A stretch of DNA of 64,000 bases from an uncultured Cohaesibacter sp. (GTDB taxonomy: Bacteria > Pseudomonadota > Alphaproteobacteria > Rhizobiales > Cohaesibacteraceae), in contig NZ_OY821667.1 of assembly GCF_963682185.1 (NCBI RefSeq), forward strand, positions 2,554,501 to 2,618,500. The letters are read 5' to 3'. The notes beneath the pieces are model-generated. The model was given only the letters and a program-made list of their open reading frames with translations. It ran no database searches and was not told where the DNA came from. Shown in pieces: positions 29,226 to 39,171 of this stretch. Position 1 is the first letter of the stretch. Each line of letters starts with the position of its first letter. Both the position numbers and the translations under genes were made by a program.

Positions 29226-29267
29226 GCGCGAATGCCCTGCGCGATCGATATCCGGTGTTCAGACAAA

Positions 29268-29294
29268 AAAAGGGTGGCCAAAGCCACCCTTTTC
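29268..29294. terminator. Bidirectional terminator between AraC-Ogt gene and gpmA
   Basis: AAGGGTGGC (29270-29278) pairs with GCCACCCTT (29283-29291); A-tract on the left and TTTTC on the right. The two genes converge here. Confidence 0.88.
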
Positions 29295-29316
29295 ACTATT
29301 CAGCATAACGCTTTGA

Positions 29317-29934
29317 TTAGCCAAGGATTTCTTTGGAAGCAATCGTGGTGTCAGCGTTGAATTTGTAGATGATAGGAACACCGGTGCCCAGGTTGACTTC
29401 GAGAATTTCTTCTCTGCTCAGGCGGTCCAGAACCATCACGATGGAGCGCAGGGAGTTACCATGTGCTGCACAAAGAACAGACTTGCCAGCCATGACCTGT
29501 GGCAGAATGTCGGTGATGAAGTAAGGCAGCGTGCGGGCTGCGGTGTCTTTCAGGCTTTCGCCACCCGGAGGAGGAACGTCGTAAGAACGGCGCCAGATAT
29601 GCACCTGCTCTTCGCCCCATTTCTTGCGAGCGTCGTCTTTGTTGAGGCCAGACAGATCGCCATAATCGCGTTCGTTGAGGGCCAGATCGCGGTAGGTCGT
29701 CAGGTCAGACTGACCAACGCCATCAAGGATATGCTGGCAGGTTTTCTGGGCGCGCTGCAGGTCGGAAGTGAAAGCAACGTCGAATTTCATGCCCATATCG
29801 TTGAGCTTCTTGCCAGCAGCAATCGCTTCAGCGGTGCCCTGTTCGGTCAGGTCGGGGTCTTTCCAGCCGGTGAAAAGGTTTTTCAGATTCCAATCGCTCT
29901 GGCCATGACGTGCCAGCACTAGTGTCCGTTCCAT
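29317..29934 (-). CDS. gpmA: 2,3-bisphosphoglycerate-dependent phosphoglycerate mutase GpmA
   Basis: The ATG at 29934 follows AAGGAG and gives 205 residues. [20 protein letters not shown] holds the phospho-accepting His, [15 protein letters not shown] the second block, and AAHGNSLRS the second His. It interconverts 3- and 2-phosphoglycerate in glycolysis. A GTG three codons upstream is also open. dapB lies 165 bp upstream on the same strand. Confidence 0.95.
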   Translation of the reverse strand: MERTLVLARHGQSDWNLKNLFTGWKDPDLTEQGTAEAIAAGKKLNDMGMKFDVAFTSDLQRAQKTCQHILDGVGQSDLTTYRDLALNERDYGDLSGLNKDDARKKWGEEQVHIWRRSYDVPPPGGESLKDTAARTLPYFITDILPQVMAGKSVLCAAHGNSLRSIVMVLDRLSREEILEVNLGTGVPIIYKFNADTTIASKEILG

Positions 29935-30098
29935 CGGATTCACTCCTTAACTGCAAATTGAAGCGCTTTTCTGTTGGTCTGAGCCGCAGACCGATCAGGA
30001 AAGCGCTGTGTTACATTGGTTTGCAGCATTCCTCACAGGATTGTTGCGTGAGAATTGCTCTCTTTGCGGTTTAAATCTTCGCCATGTGGCGTATCTGT

Positions 30099-30911
30099 TC
30101 AATTCAGTCCCAGAACATCCATCATGGAGTAATAGCCAACGGGTTTGTCTTTTGCCCAGGATGCAGCCTTCACGGCACCACGGGCAAAAATGGAGCGATC
30201 CTGGGCCTTATGCGTGAGCTCGATGCGCTCGCCTTCCCCTGCCAGGATCACACTATGCTCGCCAATCACCGAACCGCCCCGCAAGGTAGCAAACCCGATG
30301 CTACCCCGTTCCCGGGCACCGGTCATGCCTTCGCGAGACATCACGGCATTGGCGTGCAAATCGATGCCGCGCCCCTGCGCAGCAGCTTCACCAAGCAGAA
30401 GAGCCGTGCCGGAAGGCGCGTCAACCTTGTGCTTGTGATGCATTTCAAGAATTTCAATGTCGAAATCAGCGTCAAGCGCCTTGGTGGCCTGCTCGATCAG
30501 TTTTGAGAGCAGATTGACCCCGAGGCTCATATTGCCAGAGCGAACCATGGTGGCGCCGCTTTCAGCAATACCCTTCAGCTCGGCTTCTTCTTCAGGTGTG
30601 AAACCGGTGGTGCCGATAATATGGATCTTGCTCTTGGCAGCTGTAATACGGGCAAAAGCGAGGCTCGCCTGTGGTGCGGTGAAATCAATGACACCGTCCG
30701 CTGCGTCCAGCGCTGCGTCCAGATCGCTGGTTACCGGAATATCAAGAGGCTGAAGGCCTGCCAATGTGCCAGCGTCCATGCCGATGCATTCGGCCCCTTC
30801 CCGTTCCACGGCTCCTGCAACGCATACTCCCTGCTGTTCGGAAATAGCCGTAATGAGCGCACGGCCCATCCGTCCCTGTGCACCTACTACAACAAGCCGT
30901 AAGTCGGTCAT
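30099..30911 (-). CDS. dapB: 4-hydroxy-tetrahydrodipicolinate reductase DapB
   Basis: A 270-residue NAD(P)H enzyme of lysine and diaminopimelate synthesis. The cofactor motif GAQGRMGRALI lies near residue 9, and the catalytic EMHHKHKVDAPSGTAL block near residues 150-165. It reduces HTPA to tetrahydrodipicolinate in the cytosol. The 270-bp gap upstream holds a 16-bp perfect palindrome (31124-31139) of unknown meaning. Confidence 0.97.
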   Translation of the reverse strand: MTDLRLVVVGAQGRMGRALITAISEQQGVCVAGAVEREGAECIGMDAGTLAGLQPLDIPVTSDLDAALDAADGVIDFTAPQASLAFARITAAKSKIHIIGTTGFTPEEEAELKGIAESGATMVRSGNMSLGVNLLSKLIEQATKALDADFDIEILEMHHKHKVDAPSGTALLLGEAAAQGRGIDLHANAVMSREGMTGARERGSIGFATLRGGSVIGEHSVILAGEGERIELTHKAQDRSIFARGAVKAASWAKDKPVGYYSMMDVLGLN

Positions 30912-31181
30912 AACGCAGTCCTTTGCGATTGCAAGAAAAACACGTTTGTTCTACGCATAAGGGAGCATCAAGGCAAGAACTGATTTTCAAACAGGCGGCG
31001 GAATTTGGGCTAGGTTTGGGCAAAAACCCTCCGCCCATGACGGACTCTATGCGGCAGGATGGAACCCTGTTTTGCTCCTTTAAAAAGAGGACCAAGCCAT
31101 TCACTCGGTGAGAGATGTGGCTGTTCTCTTTTAAGAGAATCCCCCGTCAAATCCCCGAAGGTCTAAAGACGGGACACAAGC

Positions 31182-31745
31182 TCACTGTCGCGCCAAATTA
31201 ATATGCATGATGCAGCGCGTCTCAACATTGGCACCCGCATCAATTTCCTTTTGCAGGATGGTCTTGAGATCGGAATGTGCCCTTGCAGCGGGGAGAATGG
31301 AAAATCCAGCCGAGCGATAGAAAGGGCCATTCCAGCCGATGTCCGAGTAGGTCGTTAGCGTGACACACGGAAAGCCCTTCTCGCGCGCATAAGTCAACAC
31401 ATGTTCAAGAAGCGATCGCCCAATTCCCCGACCCTGATCCTTTTTATGGACAGACAGCTCATACAGATGCAGCCCCTCGTCTAACGGAGCCGCAACGGCA
31501 AATCCCGCTTTGACCATGCGTGGCTGATCTTGGGTCGCCTCGTTATCTGCCTCTATCTCAGCAACAAAAACGGGATGCTTGTTGGCAAAATGCGTCTCAT
31601 AGGTCTGAGCGGAAAGTGGCGGTGCGAGCGCCAACTCCGAATAGGGTGTCTTGTGAAAAAGAGAGGCTGCAGCCACTTCAATGGCCTGAAGGTCCGGTAT
31701 GTCTGCCGCCAGAGCATACCGGATGGCTGGGAGCTTTCTACACAT
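31182..31745 (-). CDS. GNAT-family N-acetyltransferase
   Basis: A 187-residue acetyltransferase. The acetyl-CoA loop is in VHKKDQGRGIGRSLLEHVL (R-x2-G-x-G/A), followed by TLTTYSDIGWNGPFYRSAGF. Substrate is unknown. It lies 11 bp after pyrF on the same strand and may be co-transcribed. Confidence 0.85.
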   Translation of the reverse strand: MCRKLPAIRYALAADIPDLQAIEVAAASLFHKTPYSELALAPPLSAQTYETHFANKHPVFVAEIEADNEATQDQPRMVKAGFAVAAPLDEGLHLYELSVHKKDQGRGIGRSLLEHVLTYAREKGFPCVTLTTYSDIGWNGPFYRSAGFSILPAARAHSDLKTILQKEIDAGANVETRCIMHINLARQ

Positions 31746-31756
31746 GCCCTATCGGA

Positions 31757-32467
31757 TCAAGCGCGTTCAGAAAGTGCCGCCTCAATGTCAGCGACGATGC
31801 CGAGCGCCATGTCCTTGCGCTTTTCTGCTTCCAGAATCGGCCGTCCGACCACCAGATAGTCTGCCCCGGCTGCAATGGCCTTTTTCGGGGTCATGACGCG
31901 TTTCTGATCGCCTGCATCAGTGCCTGCAGGGCGAATGCCCGGCGTGACGATGGCCATGTCCGGCCCGACGATGGAACGCATGGCATCAGCTTCCTGAGCA
32001 GAGCAGACAATGCCATCCATACCGGCAGCCCGGGCATCGGCGGCCCTTTTCGCAACCAGCTCGCCAGCCGTGAAACGATAGCCCGCTTCTTCAAGATCTG
32101 CATCATCCATGGATGTAAGCACCGTAACGCCCAGCAGGTTGAGTCCGCTTTCCCCCCTGCCGGCCACTGCGGACCGCATCGCCTTGGGATAGGCGTGAAT
32201 GGTCAGGAACTTGGCGCCGAGCGTTGAAATGGACACAACACCCTTCTCGACGGTGTTGTCTATATCCAGCAGCTTGAGATCCATGAAGACATCCTTGCCC
32301 TCGCTGATCAATTCGCGAGCAAGATCAAATCCACCCGCATATCCAAGCTGATAGCCGATCTTGTAGAAAGAAACGCTATCACCAAGATCCGCAATGATGG
32401 TGCGTGCATCTTCGACGCTGGGGACATCAAGCGGGACAATGAGGCGGTCACGAGGAGAAAGAGACAT
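31757..32467 (-). CDS. pyrF: Orotidine 5'-phosphate decarboxylase PyrF
   Basis: A 236-residue TIM barrel. [11 protein letters not shown] at the N-terminus and [11 protein letters not shown] carry the Asp-Lys-Asp-x3 catalytic network; TPGIRPAG and VVGRPI bind the phosphate. It makes UMP from OMP. An AAAAGGAAC ribosome site precedes the ATG. In rhizobia pyrF lies near dnaJ and pmtA, as here. Confidence 0.96.
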   Translation of the reverse strand: MSLSPRDRLIVPLDVPSVEDARTIIADLGDSVSFYKIGYQLGYAGGFDLARELISEGKDVFMDLKLLDIDNTVEKGVVSISTLGAKFLTIHAYPKAMRSAVAGRGESGLNLLGVTVLTSMDDADLEEAGYRFTAGELVAKRAADARAAGMDGIVCSAQEADAMRSIVGPDMAIVTPGIRPAGTDAGDQKRVMTPKKAIAAGADYLVVGRPILEAEKRKDMALGIVADIEAALSERA

Positions 32468-32578
32468 CGGCGGCTGTTCCTTTTGGTTGCTCGAGCTAAG
32501 TCAAATTGGCAAAGGCTTATCACTTCACCTCGCAAGGGTCCAGCTTCTCATGCGGTCTTTTTGCGCGCGCCTTTGCTG

Positions 32579-33163
32579 TCAAACCCACTCCAGCGGTTTC
32601 TTGCGTTGAGCCATGTAAATCAGATTGCGCGCGCAGGCGCTCAGGAACATGGCATTCCTGTCATCCTTCAGGTTGCCTTTCTCATCGAAGGCTTCATGGG
32701 CAGCGCCGATACTGACCTGTTCGGGAATGGTCAATGCGCCCAAAGCCGTCAGAATATCGCGCAGATGGGCCAGAGAGCGCATGCCCCCCAGTTTCCCAGG
32801 CGACGCAGCACCGATGGCATAAACAGGTTTGGTAAAGGGATTTTGCTCTTTTGCAGGCACACGTGAGAGCCAATCCAGCGTATTTTTCATCAAGGGTGGC
32901 ACAGAGCCATTATGCTCCGGGCTCGCCAAAAAAACGCCATCATGTGAAGCAATCAGCTTGGCCAGCTTGATTGCATTTTCCGGCAGGCCTTTTTCTGCTT
33001 CGTCTTCGACATCAAAAAGGGGAAGAGGATAGTCGACAAGAGAAAGATAAGTGACATCCATCTCCATCAGGCTGAGTTCCTTGGCCATGGCCCCTGCAAG
33101 GGACTGGTTGAAGCTGCCCGAACGGGTGGAACCGGCAAAGCAAAGAAGACGGATTTGCTGCAT
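32579..33163 (-). CDS. NADPH-dependent FMN reductase-family protein
   Basis: A 194-residue flavodoxin-like protein. CFAGSTRSGSFNQSL (about residues 8-22) binds FMN phosphate, and SPEHNGSVPPLMKNTLDWLSR is the family signature. It likely reduces quinones, azo compounds or FMN using NAD(P)H. It lies between pyrF and a GNAT gene; the electron acceptor is not evident. Confidence 0.88.
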   Translation of the reverse strand: MQQIRLLCFAGSTRSGSFNQSLAGAMAKELSLMEMDVTYLSLVDYPLPLFDVEDEAEKGLPENAIKLAKLIASHDGVFLASPEHNGSVPPLMKNTLDWLSRVPAKEQNPFTKPVYAIGAASPGKLGGMRSLAHLRDILTALGALTIPEQVSIGAAHEAFDEKGNLKDDRNAMFLSACARNLIYMAQRKKPLEWV

Positions 33164-33316
33164 GATGAAGCCTCTTGGTCATAGCAATTGCACTACTTTA
33201 AATGTCAATTTTCCATGTAAGGCTGATTGTGCGAAATTTGCAATCTCTCTTCTCAACAACATCAATTCATGCAAGATTTTTCATGAATGTGTATCACGGA
33301 TCGATAAGGAGCCATC

Positions 33317-33877
33317 ATGTTACCCACCTACGAAACGGAGCGGCTTATATTACGTGAACGCACGCTGGACGATCTGGATGCCTGTGTCGCCATGGATCTG
33401 GACCCCGAGGTCGTCAAATATATCCGCCCGACACCACCAGAACCGGAACATCGGATCTTCATGCGGGAGAGCATTTCTCGTGACTATGGAGCCGGTTTGG
33501 GTTTCTGGAGCATTTTCGAAAAGGCAGCAGACAACACAAGGGGCGATTTTATCGGCTGGATTCTGCTCGTGCCTTTGGCCGGAGAAGGCCCCGAGGTGGA
33601 AATTGGCTACCGCTTTGTGCAGCGGGCCTGGGGAAAGGGCTATGCAACAGAAGTGGCCACAGTCATCCGGGATTACGCTTTTCAAAAGGCCGGTCTTGAT
33701 GCGATTTGCGGTGTGACTGATCCTGATAATGCGGCCAGTCAGCATGTGTTGCAGAAAATCGGTCTAAGCCGCAAGGGCGATCGATTCGCCTATGGCGAAG
33801 TCCTTCCCTTCTTTCTTCTCACAAGAGAAAACTGGATAGCCAGAGATGTGAAGCGCGAGACGCACGGCCAAGTCTAG
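33317..33877 (+). CDS. RimJ/RimL-type GNAT acetyltransferase
   Basis: A 186-residue protein of the acetyltransf_3 type: LPTYETERLILRERTLDDLDA at the start and GYRFVQRAWGKGYATE with the acetyl-CoA loop. AAGGAG precedes the ATG. Substrate could be a ribosomal or other N-terminus, or a small amine. It converges with pmtA, and the two stop codons share the bases CTAG at 33874-33877. Confidence 0.88.
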   Translation: MLPTYETERLILRERTLDDLDACVAMDLDPEVVKYIRPTPPEPEHRIFMRESISRDYGAGLGFWSIFEKAADNTRGDFIGWILLVPLAGEGPEVEIGYRFVQRAWGKGYATEVATVIRDYAFQKAGLDAICGVTDPDNAASQHVLQKIGLSRKGDRFAYGEVLPFFLLTRENWIARDVKRETHGQV

Positions 33878-34506
33878 TTGACAGGGCGTCGATAAACCCA
33901 GACCCGGGCGGGCGGCAGATTGCCCAGAATCCAGCTGCTCGTCTCGATGGTAAAATTCCCTTCCCTTTCGGGCACTGGAGGCACCAGAGCATAGGAAAAC
34001 TGAATGAAGGGGGCTCCCGGTTTCAGAGCATCAAGACAAAGGGAAATCAAACGCTTGCGCATGGCCTTGGGCTTTGTGAAGAGCGGCAGGCTGGAAACCA
34101 CGGCTGAAAGGGGTGCATCTATATTCTGTTGCCGGATGGCATCAAAATCATAAGCATCACCCTGAATCACGTTGACGCCAGCAAAGCGATCGCGCAGCAT
34201 GGAGACAAATTCGCTCGAATATTCAACCGCCAGAATATTGGTGGGATCAACACCATGTTCCAGGACTGCATTGGTAACCACGCCGGTTCCGGGTCCCAGT
34301 TCCAGAACCAGTCCGGACTGATCCAGTGGAACATAGGAAGCCATTTTGCGTGCGAGCGCGGGGCTAGACGGGGCAACAGCACCGATTTGAAGCGGATCGT
34401 CGAACCATCGTCTCAAAAAGCGGATTTCGTCCGGAATATGGGCTTTCAACGCGTGATTTCGCAATTGCTTGAGCATGGGATCCCCAAAAACAAAGCCATC
34501 AATCAT
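33874..34506 (-). CDS. pmtA: Phospholipid N-methyltransferase PmtA-type
   Basis: The ATG at 34506 follows AAGGGA and gives 210 residues; an in-frame extension upstream is unrelated and hydrophobic. VLELGPGTGVVTNAVLEHG is the SAM loop (about residues 68-86). The start ...DEIRFLRRWFDDPLQIGAVAPSSPALARKMA is characteristic of rhizobial PmtA, which methylates phosphatidylethanolamine to phosphatidylcholine at the membrane. Location next to dnaJ supports this; a KsgA-like rRNA activity is less likely. Confidence 0.85.
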   Translation of the reverse strand: MIDGFVFGDPMLKQLRNHALKAHIPDEIRFLRRWFDDPLQIGAVAPSSPALARKMASYVPLDQSGLVLELGPGTGVVTNAVLEHGVDPTNILAVEYSSEFVSMLRDRFAGVNVIQGDAYDFDAIRQQNIDAPLSAVVSSLPLFTKPKAMRKRLISLCLDALKPGAPFIQFSYALVPPVPEREGNFTIETSSWILGNLPPARVWVYRRPVN

Positions 34507-34677
34507 ATTCCCTTGAGAAGCCCTATGCAGGCTTTGAATAGTTGATGGTTCGTGGCAATAAATGACCTCTATTATGCATGTAAGAGCAATTTGTGTCAGG
34601 CAAAAGGCCTTAACCAAATATGATAATGATAATAGTGCAGTATCAGCGATGATAAGGGGAAAAGCCAGATACAAAAA

Positions 34678-34706
34678 AGGAGACACCCTCAAAAAGGGTA
34701 TCTCCT
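34678..34706 (-). terminator. Terminator after dnaJ
   Basis: AGGAGACACCC pairs with GGGTATCTCCT with one mismatch across TCAAAAA; on the minus strand it is followed by TTTTTTG. Confidence 0.85.
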
Positions 34707-34730
34707 GAATTTTGACAGGATAGGCAAGAG

Positions 34731-35855
34731 CTATTCACTGATGCGCTCGATGAAATCCTTCACCTTCGCGAAAAAGCCTGTACTGTCAGGATGATTATCA
34801 TCATTGGTAAGGGAATCAAATTCCTGAATCAGCTCTCTCTGGCGCTTTGTCAGCTTGCGCGGTGTTTCCACTTCGACCTGAATATACATGTCGCCATATT
34901 GCTGGCTGCGCAACACCGGCATACCCTTGCCGCGCAGGCGGAATTGCTTGCCGCTCTGCGTGCCTTCAGGCACCCTCACACGTGTTTTGCCGCCATCAAC
35001 GGTGGGAACTTCAAACTGCCCACCCAGAATGGCTGTTGTGATGGAAATTGGCACACGGCAGAAAATGTCCGCGCCATCCCGCTGGAACAGGTCATGCGGC
35101 TTCTGCGTAAGGAAGATATAAAGATCGCCTGGAGGGCCGCCACGCACACCGGCCTCCCCTTCGCCTGACAGGCGAATACGGGTGCCATCTTCGATACCGG
35201 CTGGAATATTAACGGACAGATTGCGATTTTCGGTTGTCCGGCCTACACCACCGCAAACATCACAGGGATCATCGATAATTTCACCGCGTCCGTGACAGGT
35301 GGGACAGGTCCGCTCGACCGTGAAAAAGCCCTGCGTCGCACGTACCTTGCCCATACCGCCACATGTGGGGCATGGCTTGGGAGACGTTCCCGGCTTGGCG
35401 CCGCTCCCTGAACAGGCCGTACAGGTGACCGAGGTTGGCACTTCGATCTCTGCGGTCTTGCCATGGAAAGCCTCTTCAAGGGTGATTTCCATATTGTAGC
35501 GCAGATCGGCTCCGCGCTCGCGACCACGAGACCGCCTGCCGCCGCCCATCATGTCTCCGAAAATATCTTCGAAGATATCGGACATCGAAGATCCGAAATC
35601 GGATCCGAATCCCTGACCCATCCCGCCCTGTTCAAAGGCAGCATGTCCATAGCGATCATAAGCGGCGCGCTTTTCGGGATCCTTCAGGATCTCGTAGGCT
35701 TCATTCACTTCCTTGAAACGGGATTCGGCATCAGGGTTGTCTGGATTGCGGTCAGGGTGAAACTGCATCGCTTTCTTGCGGAAAGCGCTTTTCAATTCTT
35801 TGTCGCCAGCCCCGCGGGAGACCCCGAGCGTTTCATAAAAATCGGCTTTAGACAT
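34731..35855 (-). CDS. dnaJ: Chaperone DnaJ (Hsp40)
   Basis: A 374-residue type I Hsp40. The N-terminal J domain has HPD in [11 protein letters not shown], then a Gly/Phe-rich stretch with [12 protein letters not shown], four CxxCxGxG zinc motifs (from CTACSGSG to CDVCGGVG) and the substrate-binding C-terminus. It delivers clients to DnaK and triggers ATP hydrolysis. dnaK lies 81 bp upstream on the same strand, separated by a hairpin. Confidence 0.98.
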   Translation of the reverse strand: MSKADFYETLGVSRGAGDKELKSAFRKKAMQFHPDRNPDNPDAESRFKEVNEAYEILKDPEKRAAYDRYGHAAFEQGGMGQGFGSDFGSSMSDIFEDIFGDMMGGGRRSRGRERGADLRYNMEITLEEAFHGKTAEIEVPTSVTCTACSGSGAKPGTSPKPCPTCGGMGKVRATQGFFTVERTCPTCHGRGEIIDDPCDVCGGVGRTTENRNLSVNIPAGIEDGTRIRLSGEGEAGVRGGPPGDLYIFLTQKPHDLFQRDGADIFCRVPISITTAILGGQFEVPTVDGGKTRVRVPEGTQSGKQFRLRGKGMPVLRSQQYGDMYIQVEVETPRKLTKRQRELIQEFDSLTNDDNHPDSTGFFAKVKDFIERISE

Positions 35856-35879
35856 ATTTGCTCATCCACCTTTACCAAA

Positions 35880-35906
35880 AAGTCGACGCCAGTGAGGCGC
35901 CGACTT
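35880..35906 (-). terminator. Intercistronic terminator between dnaK and dnaJ
   Basis: On the minus strand AAGTCGGCGCC and GGCGTCGACTT form an 11-bp stem with one mismatch, a short loop, and a TTTTTGG tail. It probably lets only part of the transcripts continue into dnaJ. Confidence 0.75.
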
Positions 35907-35936
35907 CATTTGGTTCTACTTGTTCATGAAGTCCGC

Positions 35937-37856
35937 TCAGGATTTTTTGGAATCGTCGTCTTGAACTTCTTCGAAGTCTGCGTCGACAATGTCGTCATCC
36001 TTAGCCGCATCGGCAGCAGCGTCAGCTGCAGCGCGTGCTTCTTCATCAGACTGCTGTGCCGAATACATTGCTTCACCCAGTTTCATGGATGCTTGCGTCA
36101 TGGCTTCGGTCTTGGCCTTGATGGCTTCCAGATCATCGCCTTCAAGAGCCGTTTTCAGCTCTGCAATAGCAGCTTCAATGGCAGATTTGTCTGCTTCGGA
36201 AACCTTGTCGCCAAAGTCGGCGAGAGATTTCTCACCGGAATGAACAAGGGCTTCACCCTGGTTCTTGGCTTCAACCAGTTCCTTGCGGATCTTATCGGCT
36301 TCAGCGTTGGCTTCAGCATCCTTGACCATCTGTTCGATGTCTGCATCAGACAGGCCACCAGAAGCGCGGATAGAAATTTTCTGTTCCTTGCCGGTGCCCT
36401 TATCAAGAGCGGACACATTCACGATGCCGTTGGCGTCGATGTCGAAGGTCACTTCAATCTGCGGAACACCGCGTGGCGCCGGTGGGATACCAACCAGATC
36501 GAACTGGCCAAGCGCCTTGTTGTCGGCAGCCATCTCACGTTCACCCTGGAAGACGCGGATCGTTACGGCGTTCTGATTGTCGTCAGCCGTAGAGAAGACC
36601 TGGCTCTTCTTGGTCGGGATCGTGGTGTTGCGGTCGATGAGGCGAGTGAACACACCGCCCAGGGTTTCGATACCAAGGGACAGCGGGGTCACGTCGAGCA
36701 GCAGCACGTCTTTGACATCGCCCTGCAGCACGCCAGCCTGAATGGCAGCACCCATGGCAACCACTTCATCCGGGTTCACACCCTTGTGCGGCTCTTTGCC
36801 GAAGAACTGTTTAACGGCAGCCTGAACCTTCGGCATACGGGTCATACCACCAACCAGAACGACTTCGTCGATCTCGGAAGCGGAAAGACCAGCGTCTTTC
36901 AGTGCGGATTCACAAGGCTTGATGGTGCGTTTGATCAGATCGTCAACCAGCGCTTCAAATTTCGCACGGGTCAGCTTCAGAGCCAGATGTTTCGGGCCGG
37001 AAGCGTCTGCCGTGATGTAAGGCAGGTTGATTTCGGTCTGGGTCGAGGAAGAAAGCTCGATCTTGGCTTTTTCGGCAGCTTCCTTGAGGCGCTGCAGAGC
37101 CAGATTGTCTTTCTTGAGGTCGATGCCGCTTTCTTTCTTGAACTCTTCAACCAGATAGTCGACCAGACGCATGTCGAAGTCTTCACCACCAAGGAAGGTA
37201 TCACCGTTGGTGGATTTTACTTCAAACACGCCATCGCCGATTTCAAGAACGGACACGTCGAAGGTACCACCACCAAGGTCATAAACCGCGATGGTCTTGC
37301 CGTCATTCTTGTCCAGACCATAGGCCAGAGCAGCAGCAGTCGGCTCGTTGATGATACGAAGGACTTCCATACCGGCGATCTTGCCAGCGTCCTTGGTAGC
37401 CTGACGCTGGGCGTCGTTAAAGTAAGCAGGAACCGTGATGACGGCCTGAGTTACAGGCTCACCGAGATAATCTTCTGCGGTTTCCTTCATTTTCTGAAGG
37501 ATCATGGCGGAGACCTGTGAAGGAGAGTATTTTTCACCCTCGACTTCTACCCATGCATCGCCATTGTCGCCTTTGACAATCTTGAACGGAACCAGATCCT
37601 TGTCTTTGCTAACTGCCGGATCTTCATAGCGACGGCCAATAAGACGCTTGACCGCGAACAGGGTGTTCAGCGGGTTGGTCACAGCCTGACGCTTGGCCGG
37701 CTGACCAGCAAGGCGTTCGCCATCGTCGGTGAAGGCGATCATGGAAGGTGTGGTACGTGCACCTTCGGCGTTTTCGATGACTTTCGGTTCTTTGCCATCC
37801 ATAATGGATACGCACGAGTTTGTGGTACCCAAGTCAATACCAATGACTTTGCTCAT
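35937..37856 (-). CDS. dnaK: Chaperone DnaK (Hsp70)
   Basis: The ATG at 37856 ([16 protein letters not shown]) gives 639 residues, typical of rhizobia; an in-frame GTG/ATG 10 codons upstream is less likely. The phosphate loops [22 protein letters not shown] and [13 protein letters not shown] define the ATPase domain, followed by the [14 protein letters not shown] linker region and substrate domain. The acidic tail ends EEVQDDD. A housekeeping-type promoter lies about 125 bp upstream. Confidence 0.98.
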   Translation of the reverse strand: MSKVIGIDLGTTNSCVSIMDGKEPKVIENAEGARTTPSMIAFTDDGERLAGQPAKRQAVTNPLNTLFAVKRLIGRRYEDPAVSKDKDLVPFKIVKGDNGDAWVEVEGEKYSPSQVSAMILQKMKETAEDYLGEPVTQAVITVPAYFNDAQRQATKDAGKIAGMEVLRIINEPTAAALAYGLDKNDGKTIAVYDLGGGTFDVSVLEIGDGVFEVKSTNGDTFLGGEDFDMRLVDYLVEEFKKESGIDLKKDNLALQRLKEAAEKAKIELSSSTQTEINLPYITADASGPKHLALKLTRAKFEALVDDLIKRTIKPCESALKDAGLSASEIDEVVLVGGMTRMPKVQAAVKQFFGKEPHKGVNPDEVVAMGAAIQAGVLQGDVKDVLLLDVTPLSLGIETLGGVFTRLIDRNTTIPTKKSQVFSTADDNQNAVTIRVFQGEREMAADNKALGQFDLVGIPPAPRGVPQIEVTFDIDANGIVNVSALDKGTGKEQKISIRASGGLSDADIEQMVKDAEANAEADKIRKELVEAKNQGEALVHSGEKSLADFGDKVSEADKSAIEAAIAELKTALEGDDLEAIKAKTEAMTQASMKLGEAMYSAQQSDEEARAAADAAADAAKDDDIVDADFEEVQDDDSKKS

Positions 37857-37980
37857 TCTCTCTTCTCCTTTCGGCAGGCCGGTCAAACCCTTTAAAAGCG
37901 GTTATAAGCGCCGATAATTCGGCCCAGCCCCCATGAAGATGCGCATTTGATGCGCGGGTTGGGTTTTACATTCATGGCAC

Positions 37981-38009
37981 ATATAGGAGCCGTTTACGCG
38001 GACTGCAAG
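37981..38009 (-). promoter_or_regulatory. Probable dnaK promoter
   Basis: On the minus strand CTTGCA (38009-38004), a 17-bp spacer and CTATAT (37986-37981) match the alphaproteobacterial vegetative consensus CTTGAC-N17-CTATAT with one change in -35. It points at dnaK. Confidence 0.65.
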
Positions 38010-38446
38010 GCGCAAATCCAGCATCTTTGAATGCATTTGCGACGTTTTTTGAAATTGGCACCCCTCATATAAGAGTGAAGCGAGAAAATAAAGAGGGTCA
38101 GGCAGGTTAAGGGCAGGTTAAAGCAAAAAATTCCCCACATCTGTGAAGGTTATTCAGAAAAGCGCGTCCAATCGGAGCAATGGGATGAATTCGGCGCCCA
38201 TTCTGCCTTGGCGGCTATTGAGATAGGCTGGAAGGAAGCAACATTTATCCCGATTTCTGGCATGGGCAAAAAATGGCCACGCGCATATGATATGTGGTGC
38301 ATTGGATAATTCAGCTGAGGGATGGTCCCGGTCTGTCATATGGATGCATGCATAGGGCGAATCACGGCAAACAGAACCTCCCCGCTGGCTTATGGGTTCG
38401 CAGATTGAAAAAGCTGATCGTAAAAAGGAAAGGAGCGCACCAAACC
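38010..38446. other. Gap upstream of alkB
   Basis: Between the dnaK promoter and alkB. No CIRCE element or other recognisable structure is seen. An in-frame upstream extension of alkB is open from 38294 but lacks family resemblance. Confidence 0.5.
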
Positions 38447-39052
38447 ATGCAATATCTGTCCGGATATCTTGATGAAGCCGCCCAGCAGGCCCTTGTTGCA
38501 GAAATTCGGGCTCTCGTGGCCAAAGCACCTCTTTTCACGCCCACCATGCCGCGCTGGGGACGTCCCTTTTCCGTTCGCATGAGCAATTGCGGCCCGCTGG
38601 GCTGGGTGTCGGACAAATCCGGCTATCGCTATCAAGCCACCCATCCGGTCTCCGCAGAGCCATGGCCGCCCATCCCGCAGAGTCTGTTGGATTTGTGGGA
38701 TGTGACCACCGGCTACCCGCTGCCGCCGGAAGCCTGTCTCATCAACTATTATCATCCCGATGCCAAGATGGGTCTTCATGTCGATAATGATGAAGAGGAT
38801 TTCGATGCACCCATCCTGTCGGTCTCGCTGGGCGATGATGCGCGTTTTCGTCTCGGTGGCAGGGAACGAAAAGACTCAACAAAGAGTTATATCCTCAAGT
38901 CAGGAGATATTTTCATTCTCGATGAGGAGGATCGGCTCGCCTATCACGGTATTGACCGGATTTATCCGGGCACATCGATGCTGCTCAAGGAAGCCGGAAG
39001 GATCAACCTGACCATGCGACGGGTGACGCGCGACTGCGCTAAGGGGCGCTGA
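38447..39052 (+). CDS. alkB: DNA oxidative demethylase AlkB
   Basis: The ATG at 38447 follows AAAGGAG and gives 201 residues. Iron ligands are His111 and Asp113 (GLHVDND) and His167 (AYHGID); RINLTMR (Arg185, Arg191) binds 2-oxoglutarate and substrate. The PEACLINYYHPDAKMGLHVD block is an AlkB signature. It oxidises 1-methyladenine and 3-methylcytosine back to normal bases. It stands alone, divergent from dnaK. Confidence 0.95.
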   Translation: MQYLSGYLDEAAQQALVAEIRALVAKAPLFTPTMPRWGRPFSVRMSNCGPLGWVSDKSGYRYQATHPVSAEPWPPIPQSLLDLWDVTTGYPLPPEACLINYYHPDAKMGLHVDNDEEDFDAPILSVSLGDDARFRLGGRERKDSTKSYILKSGDIFILDEEDRLAYHGIDRIYPGTSMLLKEAGRINLTMRRVTRDCAKGR

Positions 39053-39171
39053 CGTCACACCCGCGTTATATGACCTGTCTACCTTATGTGGCTGGTTTGG
39101 CTTCAGAAATGATGCTATCTGTTAGGGAATGTTTTTTTGCGCGCCTTTCAAGGCCAACCGTCAGGCAGGTT

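Noticed and set aside
35463-37520. A 685-codon open frame on the plus strand opposite dnaK/dnaJ.
   Set aside because: It is antisense to two certain genes, has no family features, and reflects the codon bias of GC-rich coding DNA.
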